A stretch of 35,078 nt of DNA from Candidatus Nanopelagicaceae bacterium (GCA_947454735.1 CANGLK010000013.1:1-35078); one strand, 5' to 3'; shown: positions 8,731 to 16,498, counted from the first letter of the stretch. The notes: generated from the sequence alone by a model not told the origin. Made by a program: numbers and translations.

Positions 8731-8922
8731 GTGGCACGAACCCATCGAATAGCTCTCCTTGCAGCACTAGTTGCAACGATCTCAGGCCAGGAGACCACCG
8801 TTGAGAATCTGACTGGATGCAAGGCTCCTGTCGCTCTCTGGAGCATCGCACGAGGCTCGCATAGTCCACGCCTACCTGCTGATTACGCCGACCAAGTCCT
8901 GAGGTGGATACTTAGCGCATGA
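8731..8922 (+). pseudogene. probable remnant of an alpha/beta-hydrolase (esterase) gene
   Basis: A 63-codon frame from a GTG at 8731. Its last 35 residues, GCKAPVALWSIARGSHSP...YADQVLRWIL, look like the C-terminus of PHB-depolymerase/feruloyl-esterase type alpha/beta hydrolases, where the final His of the triad sits in a GxSH or GxGH motif. The nucleophile and acid part of such an enzyme (over 200 aa) is missing, so this is best read as a gene remnant. The frame ends in ATGA overlapping the next gene, so it could still be translated and couple the next gene. The family call rests on a short match. Confidence 0.4.
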
Positions 8923-9299
8923 AGCGCATCAATGAGTTTAACCTTCGACTTGCAGAGAAAATCACCGCAGCTGTATCAACTATGTGGTGTGCCTATATAT
9001 TCGCCGCTATCGCTCTGATCTCACTACCTGCCGCACTGCGAAGCGGGGACCCACTCATTATCGTCGCCTGGGTAGCGCAGACATTCTTGCAATTGGTACT
9101 TCTCTCAATCATTATGGTTGGTCAGCAGGCATCATCGGATGCAGTAGCTCAGAAAATCAGCGAAACGCACGTAGCCTCCCTCGGCGAATTCGAGCTAGCT
9201 AAAGAGGCCCGCAGCATCGCAAATCAAGAGCTTGCCGAGCTCAAGGAGATCACTCGCGATATCCATCGTGTTCTTAGAGATATCGAGACAAAGAAGTAA
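8919..9299 (+). CDS. small conserved membrane protein with coiled C-terminus
   Basis: A 126-aa protein with two membrane helices (about residues 22-40 and 47-67) connected by SGDP, then IMVGQQASS and a long charged helix with coiled-coil character (about residues 80-126). The layout, in which a second helix ending in xxMVGQ is followed by a cytoplasmic helix, resembles the small actinobacterial membrane proteins around DUF1003 and low-affinity iron permeases. I do not claim a transport role. The start overlaps the stop of the preceding remnant frame. Confidence 0.7.
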   Translation: MKRINEFNLRLAEKITAAVSTMWCAYIFAAIALISLPAALRSGDPLIIVAWVAQTFLQLVLLSIIMVGQQASSDAVAQKISETHVASLGEFELAKEARSIANQELAELKEITRDIHRVLRDIETKK

Positions 9300-9425
9300 C
9301 TTAAAGTAGTTGCTCGTGTTGCAGATAAATTTCTTGCATTACAGAATTTCTTGAGTAACCTTTGAAACGACGAAAGGCCCGCACCGATAACTCACGTTAA
9401 AGGTACAGACCAATCGCCACTCCCG

Positions 9426-9539
9426 TTAGGAAGTACCGGATTGGCCGCCGTTGCCTCGGCGGTCATTCCAAATCTCTACAAGGTAGAGAATCAGTCTGCA
9501 CACCGCAAGAAACACGTTGATCCAGTCAGATACGTTCAT
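9426..9539 (-). CDS. 37-aa small protein, amphipathic or membrane helix
   Basis: A short frame beginning ATG at 9537-9539 on the minus strand, with a consensus GGAGG (9544-9548) four bases upstream and a TAA at 9426-9428. The product starts MNVSDWINVFLAVCRLILYL, has one hydrophobic or amphipathic helix, and ends in a charged Gly-rich tail (DRRGNGG). The strong ribosome binding site and a hydrophobic pattern interrupted by one Arg suggest a real small membrane-associated peptide. I recognise no family. The rest of 9300-9695 holds only the terminator at 9644-9678. Confidence 0.5.
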   Translation of the reverse strand: MNVSDWINVFLAVCRLILYLVEIWNDRRGNGGQSGTS

Positions 9540-9643
9540 AACGCCTCCTCTCTCATCCATCGCGTGGTGGCGGTGGAAGATTCGGAACTCAGAGATGAGT
9601 GACGGATCCGATTGAGAGATTTGGTGAGGAGCAGGCGAAAGAT

Positions 9644-9678
9644 AAGAGCCCCGCAGGTGTAAAAACCGCGGGGCTCTT
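9644..9678 (-). terminator. terminator of the secreted protein gene
   Basis: An 11-bp stem AAGAGCCCCGC (9644-9654) with GCGGGGCTCTT (9668-9678); on the minus strand a T-rich tail follows. Confidence 0.8.
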
Positions 9679-9695
9679 TCCAGTGTGGATAAGAA

Positions 9696-11357
9696 TTAGG
9701 CTTTCTTGTAGCCCTTTGGGCAGATTGGCTTCGTGCCGGTTACTTTCTTAATTGTCTTACCTTTTACGCAAGCAATCGTTCTCTTAGGTGCAACTGCAGG
9801 TGCTGGCACAACAGTCGGAGATGCCGTTGGTGATGGTGTTACAACAACCGGCGCTTCCTGAGTGAACTTCACCCGTACTGTAGGAGATGAGAAACCAAAT
9901 CCCTGCGCGCTAACAAAGAGCCAACCATCCTTCTCGCCTAAGACGGTCGTTGCGACTTTTGCATCCCCATCGCTAGAGACGATAGAGATACTTGCCGAGA
10001 CAGGCGCCTTACTAAATCCATAGATACAGCGGGCAACATCAGCGCGGATTAAGAGGTCATACGAGCCGACAGTCTCTTTACCGTTCGATTCAAAGTGCGG
10101 CGAGGCAAGTTGATAATCAAGTGAATCACTCTCTTTATTAAAAGTTGGAGGCCCGGCGCTATAAAGCAGTGAGTTGGTAGTCACAATGCCCGCAAGGTTG
10201 CCCGATTGATCGGAACACCTCTGAATTGAATCGTTCTCATTGAAATACCCAAGTGCACTAACTGACCAATAGGTATGTTCGTAGCTCGAAGTGTCCTTAA
10301 AGGCTGAGTTGAAAAGTTTGAAGACATCTCGCGCCTCTTGCTGGTCAAGGCCGGCAACAATCTTGATGCCCCGCGCTGGATCGCCAGAGACGCCCCATTC
10401 ACGGTCAGAGAAGATCACATCCTTTGCGGCCTGTGAATACTCGGAGATAGGAGCTAAGTAATCAAGTGCTGTCACCTTTACCGGCAGAGCCTGAATGGAA
10501 ATATCCTGGCCATCCCCATTGGCGATAGTTTCAATAATTGGTTGATGGATTCTCCCGTGGAACCAACCCGTTAACTTCTTTGTTGAGCGAATCTTCAGCC
10601 CAAATTGATATCCATCAGGAAAGTCGCGGATTGCCTCACAGAGACCGTAATCTGATGATTGGCAATCAGTTCCATCAGGGGCTTTTCCAAGGCCAGCATC
10701 TGAGCCATAACCATCAGTCACATGCACGGGAACATAGTTTCCTGTGAACTCCTCAACGGGAAGGACTCCGGCTCTAAAATTCCTAATGGAGTAGTCATTG
10801 GTAAAGGCCGCATCTCCAGCCTTCTTCTTAAAGTTATACATGCTTCGCACGGTGACCAAGTAGGTATCTTTCCCGCCAGAGTTGAGAACGCCGGGATATT
10901 TAAAGATCGTTCCCGTCCCATTGCCTTCTGAAAGGCCCATTGAAGGAACGGCAGAGAAATCTCCATTGCCCTTTGCGGCCATCCGCTTTACTGCAACTCC
11001 ATCAATTCGTTCACCCGTTGGCGAGATTGCCCAGGTGCCAGAGATGCAATTGAAGTCAGCACTTGCCGAGCAGATTGGAAGAGAGTGAATAATCATGATC
11101 TCTTCAGCATCTGTACAGACCTTGCTTGAGAGCTCGCCGCAGATCTTCCAGTCATAGGAATCGGTTGAATCTGCCTTCGCCTTGCCATAGATCACTGAGC
11201 TCATAGATGTGAGCTCAGAGTTTTCTTTAAACCAGAGACCTAACTGTGGGACGGTATTTGAAATCTTTCGACCTGCCTCTGCCGATGGCGCAAAGGCGAG
11301 GAGAAGGCCGAGAACCAGTGCCACAGATACTTTCAAGCGATTCGATTTCACCTGCAT
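9696..11357 (-). CDS. secreted protein of unknown function with Cys-containing C-terminal motif
   Basis: A 553-aa exported protein: signal peptide about residues 1-28 (cut near AEA), a long body with no domain I recognise, a Pro/Thr/Ser/Val linker (VTPSPTASPTVVPAPAVAPK), and a basic C-terminus with TIACVKGKTIKKVTG and CPKGYKK. That ending, two Cys in a Lys-rich frame, is one I associate with many envelope proteins of freshwater acI actinobacteria and may act as a sorting or surface-retention tag; this is an inference. The start is uncertain: the ATG at 11357 directly follows AGGAT, and a GTG two codons on would have better spacing. A TGACCATTCT element (minus strand, 11402-11411) lies upstream. 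Confidence 0.7.
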   Translation of the reverse strand: MQVKSNRLKVSVALVLGLLLAFAPSAEAGRKISNTVPQLGLWFKENSELTSMSSVIYGKAKADSTDSYDWKICGELSSKVCTDAEEIMIIHSLPICSASADFNCISGTWAISPTGERIDGVAVKRMAAKGNGDFSAVPSMGLSEGNGTGTIFKYPGVLNSGGKDTYLVTVRSMYNFKKKAGDAAFTNDYSIRNFRAGVLPVEEFTGNYVPVHVTDGYGSDAGLGKAPDGTDCQSSDYGLCEAIRDFPDGYQFGLKIRSTKKLTGWFHGRIHQPIIETIANGDGQDISIQALPVKVTALDYLAPISEYSQAAKDVIFSDREWGVSGDPARGIKIVAGLDQQEARDVFKLFNSAFKDTSSYEHTYWSVSALGYFNENDSIQRCSDQSGNLAGIVTTNSLLYSAGPPTFNKESDSLDYQLASPHFESNGKETVGSYDLLIRADVARCIYGFSKAPVSASISIVSSDGDAKVATTVLGEKDGWLFVSAQGFGFSSPTVRVKFTQEAPVVVTPSPTASPTVVPAPAVAPKRTIACVKGKTIKKVTGTKPICPKGYKKA

Positions 11358-11401
11358 ATCCTACGAATCGAACTCGGGACTATCTAGCGCAAGGCGAGTG
11401 A

Positions 11402-11411
11402 AGAATGGTCA
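11402..11411 (-). promoter_or_regulatory. TGACCATTCT element between divergent genes
   Basis: One mismatch to the TGACCATTCA 10-mer seen elsewhere in the window. It lies 44 bases before the minus-strand gene start at 11357 and 21 bases before the plus-strand start at 11433. Confidence 0.35.
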
Positions 11412-11432
11412 TAAAGAAGTAGCATCTGCGGC

Positions 11433-12476
11433 ATGAGCATCCGCTTTCGCAGATCTATCAAGATCATTCCAGGTCTCCGACTTAACTTTAATAAGGATTC
11501 CGTCGGATTATCGATGGGCGTTCGCGGAGCTCATTACACCGTTAATTCAAAAGGTCGTCGCACAGCAAGTATCGGGATTCCTGGGACGGGCCTTTCCTCC
11601 ACACAGGTTCTCAGCAGCGGAAGGAGAAGTTCTCGAGCTTCTTCATCTACCGCAGAATCAACCGAGCGTTACATAGTTGGATCTAACCCGCCAAAGCCAG
11701 GACTCTTCGCCGGCAAGGCAGAGCGCGCACTCAACGAATTCTTACTTGACATCTACAACGCAGAGTCAACCGATACACCTGCTCAAGTAGTTGAGAAGGC
11801 TAAGGCTCTTCGCGCGCAATTCGATGAGCTTCGCCCAGCCCTCGAACTCGTCTCTTTCCTTCACGCCATTACCGATAAAGAGCTCTCAACAGAGGCATCA
11901 AAGTGGGCACCCGGCCTCTGGAAGAACCGCGATGCGCTCTTCGCTGATTCACTTGTTAAGAAGTATCTCGTCGGCATCCATCCCAGCGTTCAGATCTCTC
12001 GCGGTATCAGCACCAACCTTCCCTACACGATGCAGACCCTTGGATTTATATATGTTGAGGTCTTACAAGGCGATGAAAAATATGACGAAGCGCTTGCCGC
12101 ACTCAATGATTTAACACCTGATGCCTTGATTGCAATCTCGACTGCAGATATCGAGCTCTCAAAGAAAGATTTTGATGCAGCTATAGAGACAACCGAAGAT
12201 GTCGAGAACGAAGACGATGTAAGCGCAATGCTCCTTATCTTCCGCGGTATTGCCTTTAGGGGCAAAGGCCTTCACGAGGCCGCACTTGAATGCTTTAAAC
12301 GCGCGCTAGCAAAGAAGGACCGATCACAAGAGATTCTCCATCGCGCCCGTTTCGAACGAGCCGATACTTACATCGCCATGGGCAAGAAGGCGATGGCCAT
12401 TAAAGACTTAGAGAAGATTCTCGTCGATGAACCAAGCTATGAAGGCGTGGCTGAAAAGCTCGAATCGCTTCGATAG
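11433..12476 (+). CDS. DUF4236-TPR protein
   Basis: A 347-aa cytoplasmic protein. The N-terminal part (residues 1-56: IRFRRSIKIIPGLRLNFNKDSVGLSMGVRGAHYTVNSKGRRTASIGIPGTGLS) is a clear DUF4236 domain, a short beta-rich domain of unknown role. After a Ser-rich linker, the rest is helical. Repeats of the TPR kind are evident towards the end (YDEALAAL..., FDAAIETTEDV..., HEAALECFKRAL, KAMAIKDLEKIL). TPR arrays bind partner proteins, so this may be a scaffold. No clear ribosome binding site is seen before the ATG. Confidence 0.85.
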   Translation: MSIRFRRSIKIIPGLRLNFNKDSVGLSMGVRGAHYTVNSKGRRTASIGIPGTGLSSTQVLSSGRRSSRASSSTAESTERYIVGSNPPKPGLFAGKAERALNEFLLDIYNAESTDTPAQVVEKAKALRAQFDELRPALELVSFLHAITDKELSTEASKWAPGLWKNRDALFADSLVKKYLVGIHPSVQISRGISTNLPYTMQTLGFIYVEVLQGDEKYDEALAALNDLTPDALIAISTADIELSKKDFDAAIETTEDVENEDDVSAMLLIFRGIAFRGKGLHEAALECFKRALAKKDRSQEILHRARFERADTYIAMGKKAMAIKDLEKILVDEPSYEGVAEKLESLR

Positions 12477-12480
12477 ATAC

Positions 12481-12490
12481 TGACCATTCA
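12481..12490 (+). promoter_or_regulatory. TGACCATTCA element upstream of DUF4177-like gene
   Basis: Exact copy of the recurring 10-mer, 70 bases before the ATG at 12561 and only four bases after the stop of the preceding gene. Confidence 0.45.
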
Positions 12491-12560
12491 CATTTAAGTT
12501 TGTCCACGTCGCTCTCACGATGCAGTGCATTCCCGAAAAACACTGGGCAATAATTTATTC

Positions 12561-12851
12561 ATGAATGATATTTGGCTCTATAGAACACTCATTTGCGCAG
12601 ATCCCGGCGATATGAAACTTAATTTAGTACTAGCGGGGCAAGAAGGCTGGGAAGCGGTAAATTTTAGTTTCACGCCACACCTTGCTATGGCACCAGGCGC
12701 ATCGAATATTTTGGTTCTTCTGAAGAAGAGAGGCGATGGCACTGAGCCTGTTCATGTTGTGAATAAGGCTGCCGAAAAGAGGGATGTAGTTCAAGATAAT
12801 GGAACTGCTTTGAATCTCTTAGAAGAAGCCAAGAACAAGCGAAAGCGTTAA
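12561..12851 (+). CDS. small DUF4177-like protein
   Basis: A 96-aa protein. The core (IWLYRTLI, then LNLVLAGQEGWEAVNF and ILVLLKKR) has the order of DUF4177 proteins: an N-terminal strand, a helix ending in an x-x-GxEGWExV motif, and a terminal LKR strand. The function of that family is unknown. The C-terminal third is charged and probably disordered. The ATG at 12561 gives the family-like N-terminus; an in-frame GTG at 12525 would add 12 residues. Followed by a strong terminator. Confidence 0.65.
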   Translation: MNDIWLYRTLICADPGDMKLNLVLAGQEGWEAVNFSFTPHLAMAPGASNILVLLKKRGDGTEPVHVVNKAAEKRDVVQDNGTALNLLEEAKNKRKR

Positions 12852-12884
12852 GCCGAAAAGGCGCACCTCGCTCTGATGAAATGT

Positions 12885-12914
12885 ATCGTCCTGCAGATTT
12901 CCCCGCAGGACGAT
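12885..12914 (+). terminator. terminator after DUF4177-like gene
   Basis: A 10-bp stem ATCGTCCTGC (12885-12894) with GCAGGACGAT (12905-12914) followed by a run of T. Confidence 0.9.
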
Positions 12915-13039
12915 TTTTGTAGTTCTCGATTTCTCAAGAGCATTTGACTAGGAGGAGGCCTTCGGTTCGAATCTGACCGGAGAGACGAACATCTAGTAGC
13001 CCGGGAAGTAGTCATTCGGAGCTACTTTGCGTTAAAAAC

Positions 13040-13049
13040 TGACCATTCA
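13040..13049 (+). promoter_or_regulatory. TGACCATTCA element upstream of 13127 gene
   Basis: Exact copy of the 10-mer, 77 bases before the ATG at 13127. Confidence 0.45.
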
Positions 13050-13087
13050 TGGCTTCGATTTCTATTGCTGATTAAAGTTCGCTCGCG

Positions 13088-13122
13088 AAGACTTCCCTCA
13101 TTAACCTGACGAGGGAGGTCTT
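13088..13122 (+). promoter_or_regulatory. hairpin masking the ribosome binding site of the 13127 gene
   Basis: AAGACTTCCCTC (13088-13099) pairs with GAGGGAGGTCTT (13111-13122) over 12 positions with one G-U pair and an 11-base loop. The 3' strand contains the Shine-Dalgarno GGGAGG (13113-13118), so the folded mRNA would hide it. What opens it (temperature, ligand, protein or RNA) is not visible. Confidence 0.6.
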
Positions 13123-13126
13123 GAGA

Positions 13127-13600
13127 ATGGCTGTAAGTAAATCGTATGACGAAATGACAGATATAACGAAGTTCTCAACCGCGGTCATGCGCGTTGGAAG
13201 TAGTTCAATGCTCCGAAAATTCACGAAGCAATTAACTCAAATTCATATCTCACTCCAGGTTGTAATCGGCGTGAATAACGGGGAGCTATTCTCCTATTTA
13301 GTCTTTAGACGACGTGGACACGACTGGTCTTGGATTAGCAACGCGAATACTATTTTTCTAGTAGATGGAAATAGAACCCAAGGTACTGGTGTAGTAATCA
13401 ATTCTCACACTTCATCGAACGACACCACGGTGTATTGCAATGAGACAGTCTCCCAAGATACCGATATCGATTACCTGTGGACAATTTCTAAGGCAGGCTC
13501 AGTTAAATTTAGAGTTGGTGCTGTTGATGTGGTTCCGCCAGCCGAGTTCTTCCCAGCACTCAAGGAAATCCTCGACGTTACTAACGGTCTAGGAAAATGA
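13127..13600 (+). CDS. conserved hypothetical protein, predicted beta-rich
   Basis: A 157-aa protein without signal peptide or membrane helix. It begins AVSKSYDEMTDITKFST and contains alternating hydrophobic stretches (ISLQVVIGVNNGELFSYLVF, DWSWI, NTIFLVDGN), suggesting a mainly beta fold. The opening KxYDxxxDIT pattern and a mid-protein W-I ... I-F-L-V-D-G resemble a group of bacterial hypothetical proteins of unknown role. The ATG at 13127 is chosen for GGGAGG eight bases upstream. Its stop overlaps the next gene's ATG as ATGA, so the two are co-translated; both may be held down by the hairpin at 13088-13122. Confidence 0.7.
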   Translation: MAVSKSYDEMTDITKFSTAVMRVGSSSMLRKFTKQLTQIHISLQVVIGVNNGELFSYLVFRRRGHDWSWISNANTIFLVDGNRTQGTGVVINSHTSSNDTTVYCNETVSQDTDIDYLWTISKAGSVKFRVGAVDVVPPAEFFPALKEILDVTNGLGK

Positions 13601-13908
13601 GACAAGCACCTAGGCTCGTCGCAATTACTTTCATCTCCTTGATCTTCTCAACCATGCTGACTTCATGTTCGACGGTGGATCAGATCACGGGAGTAGATCT
13701 TGATGTATCTCGTGTTGAACAAATGATTGAAGATGGCATTCTTGAACAAGGTGGATTCTCGGTAACTGCAACCTGCCCAGATCCAATGGCTGGTCAGGTG
13801 GGGGATACAAGAACCTGTTCTGTTCTTGATGAATACGGAACAACAGGCCTAGTAGATGTCACCATCCAGAATGACAATGGTGACGTTGTGTGGAAAGTCC
13901 AGAATTGA
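13597..13908 (+). CDS. DUF4333-family lipoprotein
   Basis: A 103-aa protein. A lipoprotein signal peptide ends at L-T-S-C with Cys24 as the lipidation site. The mature part fits DUF4333, a small actinobacterial lipoprotein domain: VDLDVSRVEQMIEDGILEQGG, then VTATCPDPMAGQVGDTRTCSV and a final V-x-V-T-I...WKV. Two further Cys (in TCPD and RTCS) likely form the conserved disulfide. Role unknown, at the outer face of the membrane. Translation is coupled to the preceding gene by a 4-base overlap. Confidence 0.88.
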   Translation: MRQAPRLVAITFISLIFSTMLTSCSTVDQITGVDLDVSRVEQMIEDGILEQGGFSVTATCPDPMAGQVGDTRTCSVLDEYGTTGLVDVTIQNDNGDVVWKVQN

Positions 13909-14006
13909 TTGGGCTTTACTCAATCCGGATGATTAACTTCAGGGCTTTCTTGATGGCCAATTAGAGGCACATCCAAATGCTGATTGGAATAATTAGGAGA
14001 ACAGAA

Positions 14007-14040
14007 ATCCGCAGGTATTCAATCGCGAACACCTGCGGAT
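14007..14040. terminator. bidirectional terminator between convergent genes
   Basis: A 10-bp stem ATCCGCAGGT (14007-14016) with ACCTGCGGAT (14031-14040); the flanks ACAGA and TCTGT extend it. T-rich on the plus side and TTTCTGTT on the minus side, so it can serve both genes. Confidence 0.8.
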
Positions 14041-14051
14041 TCTCTGTTGTT

Positions 14052-14285
14052 TTACTTAGATGCCTCTGAAAGAGCTTTCTTTACAATTACTTTTTGGAAA
14101 TATCCAACGCCGAAGAAGATGCACTGAAGCAAGTACCAGAAGTTCTCTGCTCCAGTCATAGTGCAGAGCCCGCGTTCGCTCATCGCCTTTTTCGAAGGGA
14201 TCTTTGCAAAGTAGCCAGCTCCAAAGCAGAGCCACTGCAGTACGTACCAAAACTTTTCCATCGAGGTTAATTGCTTGTCGTTCAT
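14052..14285 (-). CDS. small protein with two copies of an aromatic-rich motif
   Basis: A 77-aa protein made almost wholly of two similar halves: MEKFWYVLQWLCFGAGYFAK..KKAMSE and AENFWYLLQCIFFGVGYFQK..KKALSE. Each half is one hydrophobic helix (FWYxLQ-x-x-x-FGxGYF) ended by Lys. It may be a helical hairpin in the membrane or a small surface-active protein. No family recognised. I start at 14285, where GGGAG lies upstream; an earlier ATG at 14363 would add 26 residues without a binding site. Confidence 0.7.
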   Translation of the reverse strand: MNDKQLTSMEKFWYVLQWLCFGAGYFAKIPSKKAMSERGLCTMTGAENFWYLLQCIFFGVGYFQKVIVKKALSEASK

Positions 14286-14394
14286 ATCTCTCCCTAATTT
14301 GTTTCGGAAAGTATGGCCTAGACGTATGACATTGGTGCCTGATTCATCGAGATGAACAGTCAAACTATCCGAAGAAGCCTAGGTAGTATTAACC

Positions 14395-14715
14395 ATGCAG
14401 AATTTCTTCGAGATCAACGCAGAAACGCTCAATAAAGCTTTCACAATCAACGGCACCACATCCCGCCGTGCTTATTGGTACTTCATCGCCTTTACCTGGC
14501 TAGCCACTGCTGTATCGCTTGTGATTGATCGATTCATTGGAGGCGATATGGTCTATAACATCGTCAATATCTTGCTCTTCGTTCCTACATTCACAGCGGC
14601 TATCCGCCGTATGCATGACACAAATCACCGAGGATGGTGGCTGCTTTTTCCAATCGTGAACTTGATACTCTTATTGAGTTCCACAAAGCCTAATCGTTGG
14701 GCCGAAACTAAATGA
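14395..14715 (+). CDS. DUF805-family small membrane protein (second copy)
   Basis: A 106-aa paralogue of the protein at 2738. Family features: AFTINGTTSRRAYWYFIAF at the N-terminus, three hydrophobic segments, and the signature IRRMHDTNHRGWWLLFPIVN. Function unknown. No Shine-Dalgarno is visible; a TAGTAT six bases before the ATG could be a -10 box of a leaderless message. It is divergent from the 14285 gene. Confidence 0.88.
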   Translation: MQNFFEINAETLNKAFTINGTTSRRAYWYFIAFTWLATAVSLVIDRFIGGDMVYNIVNILLFVPTFTAAIRRMHDTNHRGWWLLFPIVNLILLLSSTKPNRWAETK

Positions 14716-14752
14716 TTCTCCGGCGATTAAGAGTTAACGGATCCCCAAATTC

Positions 14753-14762
14753 TGACCAATCA
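14753..14762 (+). promoter_or_regulatory. TGACCAATCA element upstream of 14838 gene
   Basis: Variant of the recurring dyad, 75 bases before the ATG at 14838. Confidence 0.4.
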
Positions 14763-14837
14763 AGTCCAATTTCACCCTTTCACGCCTTGCTCATTGAAAT
14801 TACCCTCCTCCCATACGCACTAGTTGGAGGTTGAGCC

Positions 14838-16487
14838 ATGGGTCTCTTTGGTCCTAAGAAGTTAAAGGAAGAGGATTACTACTTTAACTATCTCTATCCC
14901 TATAACGGTAAGCAACAGGAGGATTTCACTCCCGAGGCATTTACCTTTGGCCACTCATATGTGCAGTTTGTGCAGCTGCTCGCCCGCGATTGGTTTGGCA
15001 ATGACCCAATTACTTTGCGTGAGGCACTCAAGAGCTGCAAAGTGATGACAGGCGATGAGATCTATACGCCGTTACCTGAGGGCGAGTTCGACATGTTGGG
15101 GGAGCCAACAGTTGATAAGTCACTCATTAAGAGCTATTCACGCTTTGATGACGCAGAGAGAATCTCTTGGAAGAAATCAAAGATTGCCGTTAAGTGGCAG
15201 AAGGTTCTTGAGAGCAAAGGCGTCCTGCTTGATGTAAACGCTTCACCACAGGATTATTCAATTGATATTTTGATCGGCAAATGGATGCTCTTTGATCAAC
15301 AGACAGGGCTACCAATCATTGGTGAGGCATGGAGAGATAAGAAAACTGGCAATGAGTTTGTTTATTGGTTTATTGATGCGATGTGCCGCTCACGGAAGGT
15401 TGAGGTTGACCCACGTGAATATCCATCGCATATGTTCTTCTATCCAGAGTTCTTTCAGCGTGCTGGGTATTTGAGCGAGACGATTTTCCCTTCATCAATG
15501 CTACGTATGCGAGATCGAATGCAAGAGTTCGGCGTTGAAGACCCAAAGCAAGTTCCCCAGGTGGCGATTCATGTGGAGGAGGATTACTACGTCTTGGGTT
15601 TAGTGCCGGGCGATCAAGAAATAATTGCCCGCGTTGATTGGGCGCCGGAGACCACTCGCTATGGCTACATCATCGATGAGAATGTCCCCTTTGATAACGT
15701 CGATGAAATCGTGATACAGCTAGTAAATGCGCTACCTAAATTTGCATCGATCTTGGCCGATGGATACTCAAACTGGTCCTTTAACGAGCAGATTGATTTT
15801 CAGGCAGAGCTCTTTAGCGATGTCGGTCTCTATGAAGACCCAAATCTTGCATATCGCGTGGGACTCAACGTTCCGGGCGCTATCTACTCGCAATTGACTT
15901 GGCTCAGTGCGATTTCTTACGGAGTCTTAGAGCGCCTATCGCAAGATGCGAAGGCGATGAACGATGCCGATAATCTGATGTTTTGTCGAGCCGGGCTCTA
16001 CCGATTGGTGAGCCAGGGAATGGGAGCAGTGCCGGTGCACGCACTGAATTCGCTCTACTTCAAAATCTTGATGCAAGATGATGTCTCTCAATTTGATCAA
16101 GAGTCAAAGCTCAATGTCACAGCAATGATGGAGTATTACTCTGAATGGCAATTTGATCGTCAGGATGCAAATGCATTATCTAACTTGTCGATGATGCAGA
16201 TTGCTTGGGGTCAGTACAAGTCAGCACTTGCTAGTTCAGATCGAGGTATCGCACTCTTTAAGGCTGATCTCACACAGAAGTTTGTGACAGATATGTCGAG
16301 TGAAGGGCCGTTCTATCCGACAGTAATTAAATGGGAACTCTTGCTCACAAAGGCACGCGTCTTAGTATTGCTAGAGCAACCAGAGAAGGCGAAAGAGCCG
16401 TTGACCGCATTGATTCGCGAGGCACGAGCTATGAAATTCGATGGAGAAAATCTCCACGAAGCAGAGAGGTTGCTTGCAACTTTGTAG
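14838..16487 (+). CDS. unrecognised 549-aa cytoplasmic protein with helical-repeat C-terminus
   Basis: A protein of 549 aa with a clear GGAGG seven bases before the ATG. It has no signal peptide or membrane helix and is rich in aromatic and acidic residues. The N-terminal two thirds match no family I know. The last part (about residues 360-549) looks like TPR-type helical hairpins: DANALSNLSMMQIAWGQYKSALASSDRGIALF, then a segment with LLLTKARVLVLLEQPEKAKEPLTALIREAR. It stands alone in its direction, directly before the RDD gene and the tubulin-like operon. It also shares the TGAC element with that operon, so a link is possible but unproven. Confidence 0.7.
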   Translation: MGLFGPKKLKEEDYYFNYLYPYNGKQQEDFTPEAFTFGHSYVQFVQLLARDWFGNDPITLREALKSCKVMTGDEIYTPLPEGEFDMLGEPTVDKSLIKSYSRFDDAERISWKKSKIAVKWQKVLESKGVLLDVNASPQDYSIDILIGKWMLFDQQTGLPIIGEAWRDKKTGNEFVYWFIDAMCRSRKVEVDPREYPSHMFFYPEFFQRAGYLSETIFPSSMLRMRDRMQEFGVEDPKQVPQVAIHVEEDYYVLGLVPGDQEIIARVDWAPETTRYGYIIDENVPFDNVDEIVIQLVNALPKFASILADGYSNWSFNEQIDFQAELFSDVGLYEDPNLAYRVGLNVPGAIYSQLTWLSAISYGVLERLSQDAKAMNDADNLMFCRAGLYRLVSQGMGAVPVHALNSLYFKILMQDDVSQFDQESKLNVTAMMEYYSEWQFDRQDANALSNLSMMQIAWGQYKSALASSDRGIALFKADLTQKFVTDMSSEGPFYPTVIKWELLLTKARVLVLLEQPEKAKEPLTALIREARAMKFDGENLHEAERLLATL

Positions 16488-16498
16488 TCAGGGAAAAC

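Noticed and set aside
10263-10272. TGACCAATAG, similar to the recurring TGAC dyad
   Set aside because: It lies inside the coding region of the secreted protein and lacks the TCA half, so it is taken as chance.
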